Positions 1 to 8,728 of a stretch of 64,000 nucleotides of DNA are shown here, piece by piece (position 1 is the stretch's first letter; every line of letters starts with the position of its first letter). The DNA is from Daphnia carinata. Taxonomy: Eukaryota > Arthropoda > Branchiopoda > Diplostraca > Daphniidae. Location of the stretch: contig NW_026712515.1 of NCBI RefSeq assembly GCF_022539665.2, positions 16,315-80,314 on the forward strand. The letters are read 5' to 3'. The notes beneath the pieces are model-generated. The model was not told the DNA's origin. It saw nothing but the letters and a program-made list of their open reading frames with translations, and did not search any database. Made by a program: the position numbers and the translations under genes.

Positions 1-2507
1 ATTCAATGTGAATATAGTGTTATAGAATCAGTTTCAATATCTACATTCAAACAGCATCAAATATACGTGTATTCAATGTGAATATAGTGTTATAGAATCA
101 GTTTCAATATCTACATTCAAACAGCATCAAATATACGTGTATTCAATGTGAATATAGTGTAATAGAATCAGTTTCAATATCTACATTCAAACAGCATCAA
201 ATATACGTGTATTCAATGTGAATATAGTGTTATAGAATCAGTTTCAATATCTACATTCAAACAGCATCAAATATACGTGTATTCAATGTGAATATAGTGT
301 TATAGAATCAGTTTCAATATCTACATTCAAACAGCATCAAATATACGTGTATTCAATGTGAATATAGTGTTATAGAATCAGTTTCAATATCTACATTCAA
401 ACAGCATCAAATATACGTGTATTCAATGTGAATATAGTGTTATAGAATCAGTTTCAATATCTACATTCAAACAGCATCAAATATACGTGTATTCAATGTG
501 AATATAGTGTTATAGAATCAGTTTCAATATCTACATTCAAACAGCATGAAATATACGTGTATTCAATGTGAATATAGTGTTATAGAATCAGTTTCAATAT
601 CTACATTCAAACAGCATGAAATATACGTGTATTCAATGTGAATATAGTGTTATAGAATCAGTTTCAATATCTACATTCAAACAGCATCAAATATACGTGT
701 ATTCAATGTGAATATAGTGTTATAGAATCAGTTTCAATATCTACATTCAAACAGCATGAAATATACGTGTATTCAATGTGAATATAGTGTTATAGAATCA
801 GTTTCAATATCTACATTCAAACAGCATCAAATATACGTGTATTCAATGTGAATATAGTGTTATAGAATCAGTTTCAATATCTACATTCAAACAGCATGAA
901 ATATACGTGTATTCAATGTGAATATAGTGTTATAGAATCAGTTTCAATATCTACATTCAAACAGCATCAAATATACGTGTATTCAATGTGAATATAGTGT
1001 TATAGAATCAGTTTCAATATCTACATTCAAACAGCATGAAATATACGTTTATTCAATGTGAATATAGTGTTATAGAATCAGTTTCAATATCTACATTCAA
1101 ACAGCATGAAATATACGTGTATTCAATGTGAATATAGTGTTATAGAATCAGTTTCAATATCTACATTCAAACAGCATCAAATATACGTGTATTCAATGTG
1201 AATATAGTGTAAGACAGTGAGTTTCAATATCTACATTCAAACAGCATGAAATATACGTGTATTCAATGTGAATATAGTGTTATAGAATCAGTTTCAATAT
1301 CTACATCCAAACAGCATCAAATATACGTGTATTCAATGTGAATATAGTGTAATACAGTGAGTTTCAATATCTACATTCAAACAGCATAAAATATACGTTT
1401 ATTCAATGTGAATATAGTGTTATAGAATCAGTTTCAATATCTACATTCAAACAGCATGAAATATACGTGTATTCAATGTGAATATAGTGTTATAGAATCA
1501 GTTTCAATATCTACATTCAAACAGCATGAAATATACGTGTATTCAATGTGAATATAGTGTTATAGAATCAGTTTCAATATCTACATTCAAACAGCATCAA
1601 ATATACGTGTATTCAATGTGAATATAGTGTTATAGAATCAGTTTGAATATCTACATTCAAACAGCATCAAATATACGTGTATTCAATGTGAATATAGTGT
1701 AATACAATGAGTTTCAATATCTACATTCAAACAGCATGAAATATACGTGTATTCAATGTGAATATAGTGTTATAGAATCAGTTTCAATATCTACATTCAA
1801 ACAGCATCAAATATACGTGTATTCAATGTGAATATAGTGTAATACAGTGAGTTTCAATATATACATTCAAACAGCATCAAATATACGTGTATTCAATGTG
1901 AATATAGTGTTATAGAATCAGTTTCAATATCTACATTCAAACAGCATCAAATATACGTGTATTCAATGTGAATATAGTGTTATAGAATCAGTTTCAATAT
2001 CTACATTCAAACAGCATGAAATATACGTGTATTCAATGTGAATATAGTGTTATAGAATCAGTTTCAATATCTACATTCAAACAGCATCAAATATACGTGT
2101 ATTCAATGTGAATATAGTGTAATACAGTGAGTTTCAATATCTACATTCAAACAGCATGAAATATACGGGTATTCGATGTGAATATAGTGTTATAGAAGCA
2201 GTTTCAATATCTACATTCAAACAGCATCAAATATACGTGTATTCAATGTGAATATAGTGTAATACAGTGAGTTTCAATATCTACATTCAAACAGCATCAA
2301 ATATACGTGTATTCAATGTGAATATAGTGTTATAGAATCAGTTTCAATATCTACCTTCAAACAGCATCAAATATACGTGTATTCAATGTGAATATAGTGT
2401 TATAGAATCAGCTTAAATATCTACATTCAAACAGTATCAAATATACGTGTATTCAATGTGAATATAGTGTTATAGAATCAGTTTCAATATCTACCTTCAA
2501 ACAGCAT
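1..2507. repeat. 70-bp satellite array, left block
   Basis: Head-to-tail monomers of 70 bp, about 36 copies, starting ATTCAATGTGAATATAGTGT and running on past the left window edge. Most copies differ by 0 to 3 bases. The commonest variants are CATCAAAT versus CATGAAAT, and TATAGAATCA versus AATACAGTGA. Each monomer holds a short dyad, TATTCA-ATG-TGAATA. The variant monomers become denser from about 1200 towards the junction at 2507, where the array stops after CAGCAT. Satellite of this kind is typical of centromeric or pericentromeric heterochromatin; that location is inference. I see no gene in it. Confidence 0.98.
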
Positions 2508-2510
2508 TTT

Positions 2511-2610
2511 CTACCTGGAAAAAGGTTCGACTACCTGAAAAAGGTTCGACTACCTGAAAAAAGGTTCGACTACCTGAAAAAAGGTTCGACTACCTGAAAA
2601 AAGGTTCGAC
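2511..2610. repeat. 20-bp minisatellite CTACCTGAAAAAAGGTTCGA
   Basis: Five tandem copies of a 19 to 20-bp unit directly at the satellite junction. The first copy reads CTACCTGGAAAAAGGTTCGA and the second lacks one A. After the last unit the sequence passes into CTGCCTACGGCTCAGCTTAA. Related sequence is found near the right end of the 20-kb block. Confidence 0.95.
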
Positions 2611-4161
2611 CTGCCTACGGCTCAGCTTAACCTTTTCCCGTTTTATGTTTTTCCTTTTTTTAATCATTTCCAATCACCAGATTCCGCATTTTAGCAATCC
2701 GTTTTCACCATCATTGACACATTGACGTCAGACGAAATTCAGCTACCAAACGACGTAGACAAAAACGTCCTGCTGTCATATTTTAACTATGGTAAGCGAT
2801 TTCTTATACCACAATTTTTTTCCAAAATTCAACATTTCTGTTTGTTTCAATATAATTTTCATTTAAACAGGTGATAATTCAGTTGCCAGTGGTTTCTTTT
2901 GATGTCTCTTGTTGTACTAGAAAATTTTTTTTTTCCCTGCTCATTTAAACAGGTAACATCCTACATTCAAATTTGTATAACTCATTTGCAGATATTAGCT
3001 TGCAACAAGTTCCATTACCCTCAAGTTAACGTTGTTCAACTTTTTCAACATTGTCCAGTTGAACGGGCTTGGCATTTCTAATTCAGTTTTATTTTTAGAT
3101 GGGTCAATGTTTGTGTTGACTAATTGACTATTGCCTACATTCCAGAACGGCAGTGGCATCATCTGAAGTCAACAAATTTCTTTCGCTCACATTTGATCAA
3201 CAAAAGGCAATGTCACCTTATACGTGCACAGCACTACTGGTCTACGATAGTAATCTTTTACATTAAGTTTAACAAAACATGTTTGCTTAAGGTATTCAAC
3301 ATGTATTTTTCATCAGGTACCTCAAACCTCCACATATAAACATTCAACAGGAACCTCCATCCTCACCCGCTCTTCACTTCCACTTCAGTTCTCCTTCAAC
3401 AGGTGTTGATATGGTATGGTAAGCAATAGACTATGGTTTACGTTCTCAAAAAGTGTTGCTTCATCTGAATCACACAAATTTTCTAATATTTACAGGTGAA
3501 ATATTACTTGAGTTTCAATCTGCAAATTTTTCAAACACACTCTATTTGCAACTTTCACAGTGTAGTGCTACGTGAAGGAGGACTGCTGAGCAAAAAGTGT
3601 AATACCAGACTTACAGGTGACAAGCATACAGCAAATAACAATGACAGCATTACAGTAATACCACAACCAGTAATATAAAACAAGCATCATTCAACCTTTC
3701 ATTGTTCATTTGTCAATAGGTACCTCATTGAAACGGTGACGCAAGGGCAAAAACAAAAAAAAACCTTAAAATACTTTAAAAAAACCTGCTGCTTCTTTGG
3801 TTCCGTTACATTTTAACAATGTTGGTGCAATACAGTGACAGGCTGCAGCTTGTATTGGAATATGAATTGGCAGTTTCTGAAATTTGCAAATTGTGTTCTA
3901 AAAGTGACTAATGCAGAACAAGCTGCACTCAGATGCTTGCTGCAAATTTCACAAACACAATTGGTTCCCAACTTTGTTTAGCCGTGAACAATGTGAGAAA
4001 ACGATCGTTTACTAATTCAATTGTGGCCCATAAATCAGATACCGACGGAATAGTGCAAGTATTATAATTTCAAAGTAAAAAAAAACCGTTTCAAATAATT
4101 CACAAACGCTTAGTTTTATTAGTCTGCTGTTACAAGGAACTACCGTTACAGAAAAGTCGCC
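2611..4161. other. Gene-poor stretch, no supported gene
   Basis: About 1.5 kb of AT-rich sequence with only short chance reading frames and no recognisable protein. Two structures stand out. One is a series of CAGGT or AGGT(A/G) sites (2868, 2949, 3314, 3400, 3494, 3613, 3717), several preceded by pyrimidines. The other is a pair of interleaved inverted repeats at 3845-3950. It may be the 3' flank of the minus-strand gene that ends at 4167. Confidence 0.5.
3845..3950. other. Interleaved inverted repeats (pseudoknot-like order)
   Basis: GCAGCTTGT (3845-3853) pairs with ACAAGCTGC (3918-3926), and GAAATTTGCA (3879-3888) pairs with TGCAAATTTC (3941-3950). The order is A-B-A'-B', so the two helices cannot both form as simple nested hairpins; as RNA they would make an H-type pseudoknot. 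Function unknown. Confidence 0.45.
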
Positions 4162-4167
4162 TTTATT
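4162..4167 (-). terminator. Poly(A) signal AATAAA
   Basis: On the minus strand AATAAA overlaps the last base of the stop codon of the 243-residue gene (TTGTAAATAAAGG). It fits the cleavage and polyadenylation signal of that gene. Confidence 0.55.
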
Positions 4168-5019
4168 TACAATTTGGTTTCAGGTTTTTCAATTTTATCA
4201 TCCATTTGTTCGAGTGCCACTCTCCTGCATGTGAGCAAATGTACGTGTTGCCGTGCTAAGCCTACCATCGTCTCCATAGCTGATGCGTGCATGAAAGCCC
4301 TAGGAAACAATGGTAATTTTGATTTAGAACATGCGATTCATATATGATTTTAATATACAACAATATAGGTTTTAGCTGCAAATATACACGATAATTAAAC
4401 ATGATTTAATGCATACTTACTGTTTTGCAGCAGTTCTCGCTTCTGCTAATCTCTTCTCCATTTCCTTCATTAAACTGATGGCCTGGTTCTCTGGATACTT
4501 GCGATATCGCAGCAGTGCCGCTGCTTCCTTTTTTCTTTTTTCTTCGATGTTTTTCTTCTCCTTGATTTCCCTAAGTTTTTGTTCTATTTCCCTGCTTTCA
4601 CGATTGATTTTCCTCTTTTTTTCTAACAATTCCTTTTCGATCATACTACCTTCTTCTTCGTCATGGTGTTTATCTGTTTCTTCCTCTACTTTTCTCTTTT
4701 CTGTATTATTTTCATCTCCATCATTACCGGCTTCACCTACTTCTTTCTCTGCGATTCTCTGCTCCATCTTTCTTTCATCTTCACGCTCACTATCTCTGCC
4801 TACTTTTTCCTCTATGTTTTTCTTCCCGTCCCCCAGTGCAGCGACCGAAACTTGATTTTCTTCTTCTTCTTCTTCTTCTTCCATGATCGTTTCAAAGACA
4901 GACACAACGACTTCTTCGTCAACGAGAGGCATTTGCGACAAAATGTGGTCTACACTATCATCGTCTGACTCCATGCTTTCTATTGAAGAAACTAGCTCTT
5001 GTGAATATGCTGACGCCAT
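4167..5019 (-). CDS. Acidic coiled-coil protein, 243 residues, two exons
   Basis: Unrecognised protein. Exon 1 is 5019-4421 and exon 2 is 4299-4167. The intron uses a consensus donor (CA|GTAAGT) and acceptor (TTTCCTAG|G), and joining them keeps the frame: the last codons of exon 1 (TAAKQ) continue as AFMHASAMETMVGL and so on to a stop. The N-terminal ~110 residues are very acidic with a run of eight Glu near residue 47. Residues ~110-200 are rich in Glu, Lys and Arg with heptad-like spacing, as in a long charged coiled coil. The C-terminal ~45 residues come from exon 2. No signal peptide or membrane segment is visible. An AATAAA overlaps the stop. The CACTA-like element begins 60 bp upstream of the ATG, so its original promoter may lie beyond 14276. 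It could be a host gene, Helitron cargo or a transposon accessory gene; I cannot choose between these. Confidence 0.72.
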
Positions 5020-5079
5020 TAATCCACTTTGACAACTTTTACTGGTGTGCTTGATTGAAAAAGAAATACAACGCGGCTA

Positions 5080-5092
5080 CCCACATAGCACA
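5080..5092 (+). repeat. Left terminal inverted repeat
   Basis: CCCACATAGCACA, exact reverse complement of 14261-14273, preceded by TA. It is the outer end of the CACTA-like element. Confidence 0.88.
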
Positions 5093-5102
5093 TCTCTGCC
5101 GT

Positions 5103-5232
5103 CGGATGTCCGACTGGGATCCGAACATCCGTTAGATATCCTGTGCCATATCGGGTTGTTCCATGGATGTCCGTCGGCTATTAGAATTTGAAGCCCGGTG
5201 GAGGTGCCAAAACAAAATCCTGAGGACGTCCC
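5103..5232. promoter_or_regulatory. Left subterminal repeats (GGATGTCC/GGACGTCC)
   Basis: Four related near-palindromic motifs lie just inside the left terminus: CGGATGTCCG (5103-5112), CGAACATCCG (5122-5131), TGGATGTCCG (5164-5173) and AGGACGTCCC (5223-5232). The same motifs recur at the right end. In CACTA elements such subterminal arrays bind the element's own proteins; here that role is inferred from position. From 5233 to 5489 I see only AT-rich sequence. Confidence 0.7.
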
Positions 5233-5489
5233 TACAACAGCAAATAGGAGTTCAAATATTTTTTCTTTTTTCTAAATAAACGTTGTTAAAAAAAATTTAA
5301 ACCATGTTTTAAATCGTTTTCGAAAAGGATTTAATATATAATGTAATAAAAATGTCCGTTATAAAATTGAACTCTCGTAGAAAAAATTTTTTTATTAAAA
5401 ATTAGACCACGGCAAATGACATGATAAAATGTTAAACACATTACGTAACACATTGTTTTTGATCGGATTGCTGCATACTAGCCTGTTAA

Positions 5490-5495
5490 TTTATT
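5490..5495 (-). terminator. Poly(A) signal AATAAA
   Basis: Minus-strand AATAAA 200 bp beyond the stop of the Ser/Pro-rich gene end (stop at 5695). It suggests the captured piece includes the native 3' untranslated region. Confidence 0.4.
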
Positions 5496-5694
5496 GACAA
5501 AATAATAATTGTTAAGTTAGTATTACTACTGTAAGAATTAGTTGCTTTTTTTAGTTTCTTTTTTCAATGCGTTGGGATGCAATGGATTAAACTCATTAAA
5601 AAAAATAGAGAATGAAAAAAAGAGTAAATCAAGAGTTGAGCAGGAGAGAGAGCGGCTGACTGGACTAGGGGATCTTCAGTATAGGTGCGTTGAT

Positions 5695-7130
5695 TCACAT
5701 GCCTTGTGGTAAAGCGACAGACTGCTGCCCATCGGCCACATCCTGGACCAGTCGATTCAATTCGGGAGCTTCTTTCAAAGCTACCAGAGTTGCGGCCAAA
5801 TCTTCTGGATCCAACAATCCCGGTAGTGTCACGGAATCGCTCAACGCCGACAAAGGGTAGCCATCGCCATTGTCCGAACAACTGAACGAAAGATCGGAAT
5901 CCATATTGGTTACGGCTGCATTCAAAATAAATTAATTACAATAACACTTCCAATCCAAAGAAGGTCAGATAAACATACCAGAATTAGATCCTTGAAAATG
6001 AATTTGGGAAAAATTGGCGGAAGAAGGATCTTGTAAAGCTTCCGCACCTAATCTATCTAGGCATGGAGCCAATTCCTGATGATTATTGGCGTAAACCTCG
6101 CTAATGATTTCGTTGAAGCTTTCCAATTCCTGTTGGGCAGCATCGAGCTGAACGAAGCCCTCCGTTCCTGCATCGCCTTTGGGTACAAGAGGATCAGTTA
6201 CGTAAAAAAAAAATACAATTCTCTTTTGATTTGAATTCACCATTGTTGGCATTCGAATTGAAATCGTTCCATTCGGCGGGTACGGGCGTGGCCGTGTAGC
6301 TGTACGGGCTGCTGGTGGCGGATGCGTTGTACGTGGAATTCCTGCTGCCGCAAGCGAAGGGCGTGCTGGGTTGCGACGCGGTCGCATAGCCTTGTCCAAC
6401 TACCATACGACCGTACGAGACATGACTTACAGTGGGGTTGCGATCAGTTTCATATCTGGTGATACCTTGAGACTGGAATTGCTGGAACATGCGGTGAGGC
6501 GGGACAGACTGTGAGCGATTCATGACCGAGTCATTGACAATGCTCGGAGCTGAATCTAGAAGACCCTCGATCTCTTGGGCGAGTGGGTCGCTACCCCATA
6601 GATGTGGCACAGCATTGTTAAGCGTGGTCTGGACTAGGCCGGAAGCGGATATTTGGTGAGGACTCAAACCCAGAACTACGCTGGCCGAAACATGGCGTTG
6701 ACGCAAATCTTGGCAGATGCGCTCACTTCCTCTTGGTTCCGTCTAATATGTGGGGGAGCAATTTTAGGTATGACGTCATATATGAATAAACGTGTTTTGT
6801 TTTTTTTACCTGTTGCGGGAAGGATTGAACGAGAAGCGACAGAGGTGCGGATCGAGGCAATGAAGGTGATCCACAGGAACTGTGACGTGAGCGCACAGAG
6901 GCATTAAACAGTCCATCTTGACCGTGATTCATCAGAGAAGGCGTTGCATATGGCGTGTGACGGACTGTAATTGAGGCTCCGGATCAGTGACGAACTCGAT
7001 TGACCAGCAGATTAGAGGCTGAATTATGGCGCGATCGGTTAACCGATATCGGCGTATTGAGCGGCGATACAAAAGCCGAATCGTTGCTGACGCTACTGGC
7101 CTCTGTAACGAAAGAAGTCGGGGTGTCCAT
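5695..7130 (-). pseudogene. Ser/Pro-rich regulator fragment (possibly RFX7-like C-terminus), one internal stop
   Basis: Four minus-strand exons can be joined in frame: about 7130-6810, 6742-6241, 6176-5979 and 5915-5695. Donors and acceptors are GT-AG (ACAG|GTAAAA, TTAG|ACGG, ATG|GTGAAT, AAAG|GCGATG, CTG|GTATGT, GCAG|CCGTAA). The product ends ...QQSVALPQGM and is rich in Ser, Thr and Pro with short motifs such as NRSQSVPPHRM and RHTPYATPSL. NRSQSVP recalls the C-terminal part of the RFX7 transcription factor, but no DNA-binding domain is present and this identification is weak. Exon 1 has a TGA after VNRVRH, most simply TCA changed to TGA. The 5' end stops against the transportin fragment, so this is a truncated piece. 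It keeps introns and a 3' tail, so it was copied as DNA. Confidence 0.55.
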
Positions 7131-7177
7131 GGTCATGGCCAAAAATTCATTTTTTTAACGTTTTTCTTTCTTTTTCC

Positions 7178-7567
7178 AGCTGAAATCGGATAGCGGATAG
7201 CGCCGTAAATAATCAGTAAGTTCTTATGCTGATATTTGCTAAAAGCGTAGACAACCGTTTCCAGAATAAAGCCCAAGTAAGGTACTAATTCTGTGCATGC
7301 TTCTTCCTCAAGAGTGGATAAAGCTGAACAAGCTGCCTGTTTAACTTGCTTGTTGCCATTCAGGATCCGTTTCAGCAACTGTAGAATATTTTAAAAATTT
7401 AAAGGATAAAACTAGAGAAATTTTTTATTAATTGTAGCAACCTCAGTCATTAGCGGTTTTACACAGTGATCGTGTGGTTGTTTGAGTTGTTCCAAGAATT
7501 GTTTGAGTTGTTTGATGAAAACGAGGAATATTAGGTAACCATTTACCACCAAGAATCCCATCGATAC
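7178..7567 (-). pseudogene. Transportin (importin beta-2) fragment
   Basis: Minus-strand exon 7378-~7196 reads [20 protein letters not shown] followed by [15 protein letters not shown] and [17 protein letters not shown], which matches the HEAT-repeat region of transportin-1 (TNPO1 family, nuclear import receptor for PY-NLS cargo) almost residue for residue. The preceding exon ends QPHDHCVKPLMTE at 7442, and removal of the intron (7441-7379, GT-AG) restores the family sequence KPLMTE-LLKRIL. Upstream of QPHD the similarity breaks down through a small CAACTCAAACAA duplication. Downstream of YGAI it degrades with indels (a duplicated CGCTATC), then ends. Only ~75 of the ~890 residues of the family are present. 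It is a captured, decayed fragment with its intron retained. The 7567-7480 part (GGKWLPNIPRF in one frame) is not clearly transportin. Confidence 0.85.
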
Positions 7568-7633
7568 CTTAAAAAAGAACAAGTAAGTATTTACTGAAAC
7601 GTATATGTTAATGAAACTGTTCGTTGAACTCAC

Positions 7634-8045
7634 CAATTGTGTGGAGTGCAAATTTCTGCTTCATTTTGGGATTATTTTGGCTCGGGGAGCCACAACATCA
7701 ATAATAGGAATACAAAATATCTTTTGGGCCCTAATTAAACCAAACAGCTTTAAAAGGTATTTTTAAATGATATTAATACAGGCATATTGAATGGAACGTT
7801 ACCTCCAAATAATGCACAATGTTTAAAAATACTTTTTCAATGGCAATTCTGAAGTGAACTTCTTCATCATTTGGAAGGGAGCAGTTGTAAATAATCCCAT
7901 TCATCTCTAAGTATATACTGTCGACCTCTGATATCTAAATATAAGAAAAATGTTACGTTAAGCGAAATAAACTACTGTAAATGTTAACTTGCCTGGTGTT
8001 CTTTTGCTGTTTCACTAGCGCAGACGTATCGTTAACACTCGCCAT
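7634..8045 (-). pseudogene. XRN1 (5'-3' exoribonuclease) N-terminal fragment
   Basis: Three minus-strand exons: 8045-7989 (MASVNDTSALVKQQ...), 7934-7803 and 7747-~7634. Exon 2 reads EVDSIYLEMNGIIYNCSLPN then DEEVHFRIAIEKVF and IVHYLE. It matches XRN1 rather than XRN2, because PND(E/D)(E/D)VHFRI is the XRN1 form. Exon 3 continues LFGLIRAQKIF and then DVVAPRAK, the family's VDGVAPRAK block, followed by an in-frame TGA where the family has Arg (probably CGA to TGA). The Asp of the catalytic DMNG motif is Glu here. Only the first ~110 residues of a >1500-residue enzyme are represented. It is non-functional as a nuclease and was captured with its introns. Confidence 0.85.
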
Positions 8046-8728
8046 TCGTCAACTGAATCGAAGTTTAGCATCGACAGGTTACCCAATGTTTGCCATATTT
8101 TTTTTGTTGTTTTTTTAAGTAATTCGCAATTATTATTTGAAACAGACTTTACAAACTTACAGTAATATTTAAACTATCTCCGTGTAAAAAACTGTTTCAA
8201 TAAAGGAAGTTGTTCTATAAAAGGATTTTTGAGAAGAAACTATTCACCAGTGTTTAGGGAAAGACTACTAAAATGGCAAATAATGGTAGTTTCGACTTCC
8301 AAATTTTCGCATGCGGATTCAGAATTTCAGCCAGTCATTGTTGAGTTGTTTATGGTGAAGGTTATTGTTCGTGCCGTGCGTGTGCTGTTTCAGGATTTTT
8401 TTGTGTAACACTTAGTGAACTTCATCGCGTTAGAAACTTTTCTCGTTAGCGACTGATTTAGTGCTTCTGTTAACTGTGGGCTACTGCCGTCTTACGAATT
8501 AGTGTTAACAGTGTCGATCCCGATTGTTTTCTCTGCGTAAGTGCTTCTGTCGGACCTGTCCAGCGGTCCCCCCTGTTCCTGGCCGGCTGCCCGTTTGGTT
8601 CCTGCCCAGCGTCCCGCGCTGTTCCTGCCTAGCTGCCCGCGCTGTTCCTGCCTAGCTGCCCGCGCTGTTCCTGCCTAGCTGCCCGCCTCTGTTCCTACTG
8701 AGGCCCCTTCACATTTTGGATTATTCAT
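8046..8728. promoter_or_regulatory. Divergent intergenic region and 5' leader of the transposase
   Basis: Lies between the minus-strand XRN1 piece and the plus-strand first exon of the transposase gene. It is AT-rich up to ~8330, then becomes GC-richer, with a 23-bp tandem repeat at 8571-8697 immediately before the first ATG. No TATA box is obvious. It probably contains the promoter and 5' untranslated leader of the transposon genes. Confidence 0.4.
8571..8697. repeat. GC-rich 23-bp tandem repeat
   Basis: GTTCCTG-type units start at 8575, 8598, 8621, 8644, 8667 and 8691. The central three are nearly identical (GTTCCTGCCTAGCTGCCCGC plus CGCT), the outer ones diverged. The stretch is far richer in GC than its surroundings and sits 30 bp upstream of the ATG at 8729. 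Confidence 0.92.

Noticed and set aside
2899-3678. Three short plus-strand frames of 60 to 71 codons
   Set aside because: No recognisable motifs, biased towards chance AT-rich codons, and interrupted by no consistent splice structure.
4409-4855. 148-codon plus-strand frame rich in Ser, Phe and Leu
   Set aside because: It is the antisense shadow of the Glu/Lys-rich coiled-coil gene on the minus strand.
5564-5881. 105-codon minus-strand frame rich in Arg
   Set aside because: It is an out-of-frame shadow of the last exon of the Ser/Pro-rich gene; the frame ending at 5695 joins correctly to the upstream exons.
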